In this document: in pieces, positions 1 through 7,200 of the stretch | How the letters are laid out: every line of letters begins with the position of its first letter | Position numbering within the stretch: the first letter of the stretch is position 1 | Assembly: GCA_013812995.1 (NCBI GenBank) | Contig: JACCSL010000269.1 | Span: forward strand, 1 to 8,362 | Origin: Ardenticatenales bacterium | Lineage (GTDB): Bacteria > Chloroflexota > Anaerolineae > Ardenticatenales > Ardenticatenaceae | Length of the DNA: 8,362 nucleotides | Direction of reading: 5' to 3' | Notes under the pieces: generated by a model | What the model saw: only the letters and a program-made list of their open reading frames with translations | Told to the model about the DNA's origin: nothing | Databases searched by the model: none | Position numbers and translations under genes: made by a program

Positions 1-756
1 CCTCCGGCCACCGCGACGCCGTACCCCACGCCCGATGGTACCACGCGCACGCTCAAGGTTCCGATTCTCATGTACCACTATGTCAGTGTGCCGCCAGCGG
101 GCAGCGACCGGGTTCGCCACGATCTGAGCGTAGGCCCCGACCTCTTCCGCGCGCACCTCGTGACATTGCGCGAGCAGGGCTACACCTCGATTACCATGAC
201 GGAGCTTGTCTATGCACTCGAATTGGGCGCGCCCCTCCCGGCGAAACCCATCCTGCTAACCTTTGACGATGGCTACCGGGACAACTACGAGAACGCTTTC
301 TCGATCATGCGGGAGGAAGGATTTGTGGGAACCTTCTTCGTGGTGACCAGCCTCGTCGAGGAGCGGAATGTCAACTACATGACGTGGGAGCAGATTGTCG
401 AGATGAAAGAGGCTGGCATGGAGATCGGCTCCCACACCACTCATCATCTTTCCCTACCCACACTCTCCGAGGAGGAAATCTGGCGGGAACTCACCCGCTC
501 GCGCGCCCTCCTGCAAGAGCGGTTGGGTCAAGAAGTTCACTCCCTGGCTTATCCAGGCGGCCGCTTTGATGATGGCGTGGTTCATCTCACCCACGCGGCG
601 GGGTATTGGATCGCCGTCACGACCAAGCAGGGAGTCACGCATCACAGCGAGAGCCCCTTTACCCTGCGGCGCATTCGCGTGCGGGGCAGCATGTTCCCAC
701 CCGACCTGCTGGAAGCCATCCACTACTGGATGGTTGAGGCCCAGTTCGAGCCTTGA
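1..756 (+). CDS. Polysaccharide deacetylase, NodB/CE4 type (5' partial)
   Basis: Predicted metal-dependent deacetylase that removes N- or O-acetyl groups from a cell-surface polysaccharide. The reading frame is open back to base 1, coding for a Pro/Thr-rich linker (PPATATPYPTPDGTT) and then KVPILMYHYV. The ATG at 70 is the Met inside the conserved PILMYH strand and is not a plausible start; the true start, probably with a signal peptide or membrane anchor, lies upstream. Counting from that Met, motif 1 is TFDDGY (64-69, with catalytic-base and metal-binding Asp 66/67), motif 2 is SHTTHH (121-126, metal His 122 and 126) and motif 3 is AYPGG (160-164). The end (TLRRIRV) also fits the family. 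The AYPGG form recalls the PgaB/IcaB-like branch rather than the RxPYG of chitin and peptidoglycan deacetylases, so the substrate is unknown. A strong terminator follows the stop. The family is secure; substrate and location are inferred. Confidence 0.9.
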   Translation, partial: PPATATPYPTPDGTTRTLKVPILMYHYVSVPPAGSDRVRHDLSVGPDLFRAHLVTLREQGYTSITMTELVYALELGAPLPAKPILLTFDDGYRDNYENAFSIMREEGFVGTFFVVTSLVEERNVNYMTWEQIVEMKEAGMEIGSHTTHHLSLPTLSEEEIWRELTRSRALLQERLGQEVHSLAYPGGRFDDGVVHLTHAAGYWIAVTTKQGVTHHSESPFTLRRIRVRGSMFPPDLLEAIHYWMVEAQFEP

Positions 757-772
757 GAGTTGTGTTTACCAA

Positions 773-809
773 AAAAAGGGCGCTGGCATTGAATGCCCGC
801 GCCCTTTTT
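773..809. terminator. Bidirectional intrinsic terminator between convergent genes
   Basis: Near-perfect hairpin: AAAAAGGGCGC-T-GGCATT (773-790) pairs with AATGCC-C-GCGCCCTTTTT (792-809), with one T/C mismatch. The innermost pairs must open to give a loop of about 5-7 nt (around TTGAA). Read rightwards, the GC-rich stem ends in a T run (805-809) for the deacetylase gene. Read leftwards, the A run at 771-777 becomes the T run for the minus-strand folK/HET-C-like pair. It sits 16 bp after the deacetylase stop and 15 bp beyond the stop of the minus-strand gene at 825. Confidence 0.88.
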
Positions 810-824
810 CTCTCTGATTTCTGC

Positions 825-1499
825 TCAGGCAGCCCTGCTCGACGCGCTGTGCTCTCCCCGGAGCAGCGCCACCGCCTCTGCGCCTCCGGCGGCCTCCAGG
901 GCCTCCCGTAGCTGCTCAAACTCCAGCCGGGTGTGCTTGATGGCCGCCGCCATCACGAAGGGAAAGAGCGGGCCACGGCTGGGGTCATCAATGTTCATTG
1001 CCTCGTGCGAGCCCGGCGGCAGGTAGAGATGCTTGATCCACGGCCCTACGAGGGGGATGCGGTAGAGGAGATAGAGGAGGATGTCAAGCACCTCTGCGGT
1101 GCCCGCACGTAGGGTCGGCACGGCGGTGGGGTCCAGACAAAGTTCAATGGCCTCGTCTCGGCACTTCTCGACGCCGCCCTGCTGCTCAGCCCAGAGCGGT
1201 ATCCAGTTCGAGTGAGCATAGAAATCCTGCCGCGCGTGCAAGAGTCGCCCGAAGGCGTCCAGTGCCGCCTGGCGATCTCGCTTCTTTAGAATGGCATCCA
1301 CCGCCTGCTGGCGCTCGGCCTCAATGTAGCACTGTGGCGTCAAGAAGTCGTTGCCATCGAAGTGGTACTCGGGGTGCCAGAGTATGCTAGCGAGCCGATC
1401 CTGGCCGATATTCGCCTGAAAGATGGCGCGGAGGTCAGCCTCTTTGAAGAGATCCCCCAGCGCCGCCCGGATAATCTGGTCGTGATAGATCGTGTCCAT
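825..1499 (-). CDS. HET-C / zinc-dependent phospholipase C-like protein
   Basis: About 224 residues from the ATG at 1499; a GTG at 1505 would add two. Resembles the bacterial HET-C / Zn-phospholipase C-like group, an all-helical metal-binding fold. From the ATG, visible elements are HPEYHFD (42-48), then H88, D92 and H96 in LLHARQDFYAHSNW, the hallmark His-x3-Asp-x3-His pattern of the group, then SHEAMNIDDPSRG (164-176) and a late His 189. These could make a zinc site. No signal peptide is seen, so the protein is probably cytoplasmic, unlike secreted phospholipase C. A hydrophobic stretch around 135-150 (VLDILLYLLYRIPLVGP) could touch membrane. It starts 14 bp after the folK stop on the same strand, so the two are likely co-transcribed. 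ATG is preferred because the only SD-like tract (GGGTGG) is too close to the GTG. Substrate and enzymatic activity are not shown. Confidence 0.7.
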   Translation of the reverse strand: MDTIYHDQIIRAALGDLFKEADLRAIFQANIGQDRLASILWHPEYHFDGNDFLTPQCYIEAERQQAVDAILKKRDRQAALDAFGRLLHARQDFYAHSNWIPLWAEQQGGVEKCRDEAIELCLDPTAVPTLRAGTAEVLDILLYLLYRIPLVGPWIKHLYLPPGSHEAMNIDDPSRGPLFPFVMAAAIKHTRLEFEQLREALEAAGGAEAVALLRGEHSASSRAA

Positions 1500-1513
1500 G
1501 CTCACCCACCCTG

Positions 1514-2008
1514 TTAGCCGTTGTACTGCCGAACCGTACTGTGATCATCCACCTTCTGGAGCATCTCCGCCACCGTCAGCCCCAAGGCCGGATGACGCCA
1601 GTCGGGGGCCAGGGATGCCAGCGGTTCCAGCACGAAGCGGCGCGCATGCAGAAGAGGGTGAGGCACCTCGACCATGTGATCCTTGTAGGATTTATCCCCG
1701 TAGGCCAGCAGGTCGATGTCGATGGGGCGCGGCCCCCACGCTTCCTCGGTGGTCCGCTCCCGGCCACCCTGCCGCTCGATGGTGTTGATCCAGCGCATGA
1801 TAGCGCGTGGCTCGTAGCTCGTACGTGCGTGGCAGACCTGGTTGAGATACCAGCCCTGTGAGACAGGTCCCCAGGGCTCCGTCTCGAAGACGGGGGAGCA
1901 GTCGACGAACTCCACCCACCCCTGGTGGCTGAGGCGCGCGCGCGCCGTCGCAAGATTCATTTCCCGGTCCCCCTGGTTCGATCCAAGGGCAAGATAGATG
2001 TCTGGCAA
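1514..2008 (-). CDS. folK: 2-amino-4-hydroxy-6-hydroxymethyldihydropteridine pyrophosphokinase
   Basis: HPPK transfers pyrophosphate from ATP to 6-hydroxymethyl-7,8-dihydropterin, the step before dihydropteroate synthase in folate synthesis; cytoplasmic. The 164 residues match the family's usual 155-170. Visible motifs are LGSNQGDR (8-15), ETEPWG (42-47), WYLNQV (53-58), the signature WGPRPIDIDLL (91-101) with Mg-binding Asp 97 and 99 and Arg 94, Arg 85 in the flexible loop, and VPHPLLHARRFVLEPLASLAP (115-135) with His 117 and Arg 124. The start is TTG at 2008, chosen because the protein begins naturally at MPDIYLALGSN and a strong AAAGGAG lies 7 nt upstream (2016-2022). The usual partners folP and folB are not in the window. 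It is the first gene of a minus-strand pair with the HET-C-like gene and is divergent from coaBC. Confidence 0.95.
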   Translation of the reverse strand: MPDIYLALGSNQGDREMNLATARARLSHQGWVEFVDCSPVFETEPWGPVSQGWYLNQVCHARTSYEPRAIMRWINTIERQGGRERTTEEAWGPRPIDIDLLAYGDKSYKDHMVEVPHPLLHARRFVLEPLASLAPDWRHPALGLTVAEMLQKVDDHSTVRQYNG

Positions 2009-2015
2009 AATGGTT

Positions 2016-2022
2016 CTCCTTT
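2016..2022 (-). promoter_or_regulatory. Ribosome binding site deciding the folK TTG start
   Basis: On the minus strand this reads AAAGGAG, followed by 7 nt and then TTG at 2008. It supports the TTG start over any later ATG; the next in-frame ATG would remove the ATP-binding LGSNQGDR motif. Confidence 0.8.
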
Positions 2023-2034
2023 CGGTTTTCGCCT

Positions 2035-2040
2035 ATTGTA
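2035..2040 (-). promoter_or_regulatory. Candidate -10 box for folK
   Basis: The minus strand reads TACAAT, close to the TATAAT consensus, in the short AT-richer part of the divergent folK/coaBC spacer. It would place the transcript start near 2028, about 20 nt before the TTG. No good -35 hexamer is seen at 16-18 bp, so this is tentative. No equally good box was found for coaBC on the plus strand. Confidence 0.35.
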
Positions 2041-2066
2041 TCCGAACCTTGATTCAGGGCTAGTGT

Positions 2067-2073
2067 GGAGGAG
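2067..2073 (+). promoter_or_regulatory. Ribosome binding site of coaBC
   Basis: GGAGGAG lies 5 nt before the ATG at 2079, a strong and well-placed Shine-Dalgarno that fixes the start. Confidence 0.85.
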
Positions 2074-2078
2074 AGTCC

Positions 2079-3266
2079 ATGACCCGCTTTGCCAACAAGC
2101 ACATTCTTCTGGGGGTTTCCGGCTCCATCGCGACCTACAAGGCGGTGGCACTGGCAAGCCATCTGACGCAGGAGGGAGCCACCGTCGATGTGATTATGAC
2201 GGAGGCCGCCACCCGCATGGTGCAGCCGCTCTCCTTCCAGGCCATCACCCATCGCCCGACGCAGACCGATATGTGGTCCCTCCTGGCCGAAACCGAGATC
2301 GGCCATGTGACGCTAGCCAAGAAGGCCGATGCCCTGCTCGTCGCCCCTGCCACGGCCAACACCATCGCCAAGATCGCGCTGGGCCTCGCGGACAATTTTC
2401 TGACCACCACGGCGCTCTCTCTGCGCGGGGCACTGGTCGTCGCCCCCGCGATGGAGAGCGGCATGTGGGAGCACCCCGCCACGCAGGCGCACATCGCCAC
2501 CCTGCGCGCACGCGGCGCGTGGATCGTCGAGCCGGAAAGCGGCTACCTGGCGAGCGGGGCCGCCGGGGTGGGGCGGCTGGCGAGCGAGGAGCATATTCTC
2601 GCGCTGCTGGAGCGAGCGTTGGGACCCAACGATCTACGGGGAATGCGCATCGTTATTACCGCCGGGGGAACGCAGGAAGCGGTGGACCCGGTGCGCTATC
2701 TCTCCAACCACTCCTCCGGGCGCATGGGCTACGCGGTGGCGGAGGCAGCGGCGCGGCGCGGCGCGAGCGTCGTTCTGATCTCCGGCCCTACCGCGCTCCC
2801 TGCGCCCATCGGCGTGACGATGCGATACGTGACGAGCGCCCTGGAGATGGCGGCGGCGGTCATCGAGACGATTCCCCAGGCCGACGCGCTGCTCATGGCG
2901 GCGGCGGTCGCCGATTATCGCCCCGCCGAGGTGGCCGAGCAGAAGATCAAGAAGAAGGATGAAGACCTTTCCATTCGCCTGGTGCGTAACCCGGACATCC
3001 TCCTCGCGGTCAAGGAGGCAAAGCCCCCCCAACTCATTGTCGTCGGCTGGGCCGCCGAGAGCCAGGACTTGCTGGCCTACGGGCGCGACAAGCTGGAGCG
3101 CAAGGCCCTGGACCTGCTCATCGCCAACCCGGTGCCGCAGAGCTTCGGCGGTGACCGGGTCGAGGCCACGCTCATCCGCCCTGACGGTCACGAGGTGCTC
3201 CCGCCGCTGCCCAAGCGCGTGCTCGCGGAGCGGATATTGGATGAAGTGAGAGCGTTGAAGCGGTAG
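2079..3266 (+). CDS. coaBC: Bifunctional phosphopantothenoylcysteine decarboxylase / phosphopantothenate-cysteine ligase
   Basis: Two successive coenzyme A steps in the cytoplasm: CoaB joins cysteine to 4'-phosphopantothenate using CTP, and CoaC, an FMN enzyme, decarboxylates the product to 4'-phosphopantetheine. The 395 residues are normal for the fusion. The CoaC half (about 1-185) shows GVSGSIATYK (12-21), His 76 in IGHV (the catalytic His), APATANT (89-95) and APAMESGMW (122-130). The CoaB half (about 188-395) shows TAGGTQEAVDPVR (194-206), LSNHSSGRMG (208-217) with Asn 210, AAAVADYRP (274-282), Lys 289 and GWAAES (323-328). Oddly, where E. coli CoaC has catalytic Asn 125 and Cys 158, this protein has Glu 126 and Ser 159 in LASGAAGVGRL. 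The start is firm: GGAGGAG at 2067-2073 lies 5 nt before the ATG. Divergent from folK; the last codons run into the repeat block that follows. Confidence 0.95.
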   Translation: MTRFANKHILLGVSGSIATYKAVALASHLTQEGATVDVIMTEAATRMVQPLSFQAITHRPTQTDMWSLLAETEIGHVTLAKKADALLVAPATANTIAKIALGLADNFLTTTALSLRGALVVAPAMESGMWEHPATQAHIATLRARGAWIVEPESGYLASGAAGVGRLASEEHILALLERALGPNDLRGMRIVITAGGTQEAVDPVRYLSNHSSGRMGYAVAEAAARRGASVVLISGPTALPAPIGVTMRYVTSALEMAAAVIETIPQADALLMAAAVADYRPAEVAEQKIKKKDEDLSIRLVRNPDILLAVKEAKPPQLIVVGWAAESQDLLAYGRDKLERKALDLLIANPVPQSFGGDRVEATLIRPDGHEVLPPLPKRVLAERILDEVRALKR

Positions 3267-3369
3267 AGCGTTGGAGCGTTGGAGCGTTGGAACAACGAAC
3301 CACAAATACTGTTCAAACGCTCGCCGTTCCGCTCCAACGCTCGCCGTTCCGCTCCAACGCTCCAACGCT
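3267..3369. repeat. Octamer and 20-bp repeat block forming a long inverted repeat
   Basis: Fills nearly all of the coaBC-ABC spacer. The left side is three perfect tandem copies of AGCGTTGG (3267-3290). The right side holds the reverse complement CCAACGCT at 3334-3341, 3354-3361 and 3362-3369. It also has two perfect 20-bp direct repeats of AACGCTCGCCGTTCCGCTCC (3316-3335 and 3336-3355) with an 8-bp partial third copy. The terminal arms 3267-3282 and 3354-3369 pair perfectly over 16 bp, and 3275-3290 gives a second register. The centre (3291-3315) is AT-richer. A one-mismatch copy, AGCGTTGA at 3251-3258, lies inside the last codons of coaBC. There is no T run after the stem, so it is not a classical terminator. 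Confidence 0.9.
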
Positions 3370-3375
3370 AAGGAG
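3370..3375 (+). promoter_or_regulatory. Ribosome binding site of the ABC ATPase gene
   Basis: AAGGAG lies 5 nt before the ATG at 3381. It begins directly at the end of the repeat hairpin (3369), so folding of the repeat in mRNA could affect access to it; that effect is inferred. Confidence 0.8.
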
Positions 3376-3380
3376 AAGTT

Positions 3381-4139
3381 ATGACGCGCCCCCTGCTCAT
3401 CCTTGATACTGTCTCGCACCACTTTCAAGCCGCCAGCGGCGAGGTGCTGGCGCTGCGCGATGTCTCCCTGACGGTGCGCGAGGGGGAATTCGTGGCGCTG
3501 GTGGGACCAAGTGGCTGCGGAAAAACGACGATCCTGCGCCTGGTGGCCGGGCTGATTCAGCCCGAGCAGGGGCGCATCCTCTACGATGGCAAGTTGGTGA
3601 CGGAGCCGCCCGACGAGATCGGCATGGTTTTTCAGAAGGCCACGCTGCTGCCCTGGCGTACCGTGACCGACAATGTGCGTCTCCCTCTGGAGATCGCCGG
3701 GAAACCCGTGGATTCGGCGCAGATTGCAGCCATGATCGAGGCGGTGGGTCTGGCGGGCTTCGAGCGGGCCATGCCTGGCGAGCTGAGCGGTGGGATGCAG
3801 CAGCGCGTCTCCCTGGCGCGGGCGCTCATCAGCCACCCGCGCCTGCTCCTCATGGATGAGCCCTTCGGCGCGCTGGACATGATGCGGCGTAACGAGATGA
3901 ACCTGCTCCTCCTTGAGTTGTGGGCGCGCATCCAATCGACGGTCCTCTTCGTCACCCACGATATCCACGAGGCGGTTTTCCTGGCAGAACGCGTGCTGGC
4001 GATGGGACCCAGACCCGGGCGCATCGTCGGCAACTTTCCCATTGACCTCCCCCGCCCCCGCCAGGCCGGTGACCGCTATGGTCGCGAGATGCAGGATTAT
4101 GTCGAGCGCATCTGGCAGGTACTGGAGCGCACGGCCTGA
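3381..4139 (+). CDS. ABC transporter ATP-binding protein, nitrate/sulfonate/taurine (SsuB/TauB-like) family
   Basis: Cytoplasmic ATPase subunit of an ABC importer; 252 residues, a normal length for this family. All nucleotide-binding motifs are present: Walker A GPSGCGKTT (42-50), Q-loop FQKATLLPW (84-92, Gln 85), signature LSGGMQQR (135-142), Walker B LLLMDE (155-160, catalytic Glu 160), D-loop GALD (163-166) and switch His 193 in THDIHEAVFLAERV. The sequences FQKATLLPW, DEPFGALD and HDIHEAVFLA are typical of subunits for nitrate, sulfonate, taurine or thiamine-precursor (ThiZ-like) uptake, so the substrate cannot be named. No permease or binding protein lies in the window: upstream is coaBC behind a repeat block and downstream a signalling gene, so it is an orphan here. 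AAGGAG 5 nt upstream supports the ATG. Confidence 0.9.
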   Translation: MTRPLLILDTVSHHFQAASGEVLALRDVSLTVREGEFVALVGPSGCGKTTILRLVAGLIQPEQGRILYDGKLVTEPPDEIGMVFQKATLLPWRTVTDNVRLPLEIAGKPVDSAQIAAMIEAVGLAGFERAMPGELSGGMQQRVSLARALISHPRLLLMDEPFGALDMMRRNEMNLLLLELWARIQSTVLFVTHDIHEAVFLAERVLAMGPRPGRIVGNFPIDLPRPRQAGDRYGREMQDYVERIWQVLERTA

Positions 4140-4167
4140 GTTGGCCCTTGCAGGGAATAGGAAAAAA

Positions 4168-4200
4168 GGCCCAAAGCTTTCAAAGTCTGGGCTCTCTTCT
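4168..4200 (+). terminator. Possible intrinsic terminator after the ABC ATPase gene
   Basis: GGCCCA (4168-4173) can pair with TGGGCT (4188-4193), with one G-U pair at the base, around an imperfect inner stem. A T-rich tract (CTCTTCTT, 4194-4201) follows and an A run (4162-4167) precedes it. The tail is broken by C and the stem is short, so it may be weak. Its place about 30 bp after the ABC stop and before the cyclase gene fits a terminator. Confidence 0.5.
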
Positions 4201-4234
4201 TGCTAATTAAGGGCTGAAGACTCAACCACTTCCC

Positions 4235-4240
4235 TAGACA
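4235..4240 (+). promoter_or_regulatory. Candidate -10 box for a leaderless cyclase transcript
   Basis: TAGACA ends 9 nt before the ATG at 4250, the distance expected if transcription starts at or within a few bases of the start codon. This would fit the lack of any Shine-Dalgarno in the 30 bases before the gene. No convincing -35 is seen, and the hexamer matches TATAAT only partly. Confidence 0.25.
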
Positions 4241-4249
4241 ACTCTTACC

Positions 4250-7200
4250 ATGATCCCTATGACAAATGTCCAACTAGCCTGTCCTAATTGCGGATTCGAT
4301 GATAATCCGACCAGCGCGCATTTCTGCGGGCAATGTGCCGCCAAGCTGCCCTTCCCCTGCCCCCAGTGTGGCGCGATCAACCCGCCAGGCTTCCGCTTTT
4401 GCAGCCAGTGTGCGGCGGCCCTGGCAGGCAGCACGCCCCTCCGCACCACGCGCCGCCTGGTCACCGTCCTCTTCGCCGATGTTTGCAACTCTACCGCGCT
4501 GACTGCTGCCATCGGGGCGGAGCGCATGTATGGGCTGCTGGATGATCTGCTACGCCGCATGAGTGAGGCCGTTCGCCGCTTTGAGGGAACGATTGACAAG
4601 ATCATGGGCGATGGCCTCATGGCAGTCTTCGGAATGCCCACCGCTCTGGAGCAGCACGCCGTCCAGTCCACCTATGCCGCGCTGGCGATGCTGGAGGAGT
4701 TGACCCACTTCAACACAGAGTTCGCAGACACCCTGGGCCAAAACCTGCAACTGCGCATTGGCCTTGCCAGCGGCGAGGTCGTCGCCGGGGGGCTGGGCTC
4801 CGAGCGCTCCCGCGACATCACCGTGATCGGCGATGTGCCAAACCTTGCCGCGCGCCTGCAACAGAACGCCGCGCCCGGCACCATCCTGATCGACAATCAG
4901 GCCGCGCGCTACGTCGCGCCGCTCTTTGATCTGGTCCCGGTCACGCCGCTGACCCTCAAGGGTTTCGACCAGCCGGTACCCGCCTTCCTCCTGCGCGGCA
5001 AGCGCGACCAGCCCGGCCTGCTTCGTGGGCTCAGCGGTCAGCGGACGCCTCTGGTGGGGCGGCAGATGGAGCTGGATCACCTGGAACAGGCAGTTCACAA
5101 TCTCCACCAGCAGCGTGGCGGGGTTATCTGTCTCTTTGGGGAGGCGGGCATCGGGAAATCCCGAATCACGAACGAGCTGTTGGAGCGTGTCAAGGGGGCC
5201 GGTGTGCGCGTGCTGGAGGGCGATTGCTTCTCCCACACGCGGAATCTGCCCTACAGCGCCTTCAACGGCGTGATTCGGGATTTCTGTGGGGTGCTTCCCA
5301 CGGATAGCCGCACCGTGGTGCAGTCGAAGATTCGCACGGCAATCCAGCGAGCCAACCTGCCCAGCAAGGCGGAGATTGTTCCCTATCTAGAATATCTGCT
5401 CTCGATTGACCTGGTGGATGAGACATTGTTGGAGCAGGTGCGTCACCTAGATCCCGGTCAGCTCAAGCGCAACGTCTTCCTCGCGGTTCGTGAGCTGCTG
5501 TTGGGCGAGGCCCAGCGCCGCCCGACGATTCTGGTGCTCGATGATCTGCAATGGGTGGACGAGATTTCGACAGAACTCATCGGCTTTCTGACCCAATCCA
5601 TCAAGGAGGCCCCGCTCCTCCTGTACCTGATCGCGCGCGACGACGAGCAGCCGCACCTGCGCCATACCATCGAGCAACTCCTGGCGGGCGTCAATGGCCG
5701 GGGAACGCGGCTCACCCTGCGCCCCCTCTCGACAGAGGAACTGCGACAGATGGCGCTCGCGCTCATGCCACAGGCGGGGCCGGCGCTGCTGGATCGGCTG
5801 GTCCACCATGCGGAGGGCGTTCCCTTCTATCTGGAGGAACTCGTCCGCCACACACTCTCGACCTCGACGGAGATGCAGCTCCCGCTGGGCAGCCCGCTCG
5901 TCAGCATTCCCTCCTCGCTGGAGGCGTTGATTCGCGCGCGCTACGACCAGCTTCCCGAGCCGCTGCAACTCACCCTGGCGAAGGCGGCAGTCATCGGGCG
6001 GCGCTTTGCGCTCCCGCTGTTGAGAGTCATCGATGGGTCACATCGCCTGGAGACTCACCTGGAGCAACTGCACGAGCGGGCCTTCATCCGCCCGCGCCGC
6101 ACGAGTTCCGAAGAGTGGACCTTCATGCACCTTATCACGCAGGAGACGATCTACCAGAGCCTACTGCACCAGCAGCGCCGTGCCCTGCACACCGATGTGG
6201 GAGAGGCGCTGGAGCGGATGGCCCGCAACCGTCTGGATGAGCATGTCGAAACGCTGGCCTTCCACTTTAGCCACTCCAATGACACGCTAAAGGCGATCCC
6301 CTACCTGCTCCAGGCGGCGCAACGCGCGGCGGGCCGCTTTGCCAACGAGGAGGCGCTACGGCTCTACGCGGAGGCTGACCAGCTTCTAGGCGAAGAAAAT
6401 GTCCGATATCTGAGCGAGCGTGTCACGCTGGAAACAGGACGCGCCGATGTGCTCGCCCTGCTGGGACGCTACGAGGAGGCGCGCGCCGCCTACCAGAGCG
6501 CGCTCCATGCCATTCGCCGCCTGCCCACGATGGAACTGGCGATTCATGCCTCGGTGGAACGACGCATTGCCGGAACCTACGAGAAGCAGACCCAGTACGA
6601 GGAGGCCAGCCAGCACCTCACCAAAGCGCGCCATATTCTGGCCGATAGCGATCAGGCAGAGCGCTCACGCATCAACTCGGATATGGGCTGGGTCGCCTTC
6701 TCGCGCGGGGAGTTGGACGAGGCGAAGCAGTATCTTCAGGCAGCACTCCAGGGCGCGGAGGTTCTTCGGAATCGCTCGCTCCAGGCGCAGGTCTACAATC
6801 GGCTCGCGGGGTTGAACTTCCGGCACGGGGCGCTGAAAGAGGCCCAGGCGATGGTGGAACTGAGCCTGGAAATGAGCCGCCGCCTGGACGACCAGATTGC
6901 GGTGGCGCGGGCCCTGACCAATCTTGGCATTCTTGTCTCCAGCTACTCGGATTGGGCGGCGGCGGAGAACTACCACACGGAGAGCCAGGCGATTTTCACG
7001 CGCAACGGGGATATCGAGGGGCAGAGCAGAACCACGATGAACACGGCCGTCGCGCGGCTCATGAGGGGCCATCTGGAGGAGGCGATGCAGACCCTGGAGG
7101 AGGGGTATCAGTTGGCGAAGCGGGTGGGCAGCCACAACCTAATGGGCGTGGCGCGCATGAATCAGGGTCGCGTGGCCTTCTTCCAGGGCAGACTATTGAT

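Noticed and set aside
1503..1505. GTG at 1505 as the start of the HET-C-like gene
   Set aside because: The only SD-like tract is immediately next to it, while the ATG at 1499 has better spacing; it cannot be excluded and adds just two residues.
1692..2306. A 204-codon minus-strand open frame overlapping folK and the coaBC start
   Set aside because: It runs through the divergent control region and covers the conserved folK sequence in another frame; no family features.
1925..2962. A 345-codon plus-strand open frame across the folK/coaBC spacer
   Set aside because: It is antisense to the folK start and out of frame inside coaBC; the product is Gly/Arg-rich low complexity, with no domain and no good ribosome site.
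3316..3363. CRISPR-like appearance of the repeated 20-bp units
   Set aside because: The units are directly adjacent with no spacers, only two and a part copies exist, and no cas gene is near.
3267..3369. The repeat hairpin as an intrinsic terminator of coaBC
   Set aside because: No T run follows the stem; it is followed at once by a ribosome binding site.
2634..3968. A 444-codon open frame on the minus strand across coaBC, the repeat block and the ABC gene
   Set aside because: It lies antisense to two genes with full motif sets, crosses the intergenic repeat, and its product is Arg/His/Gln-rich without any recognisable domain: a by-product of high GC.
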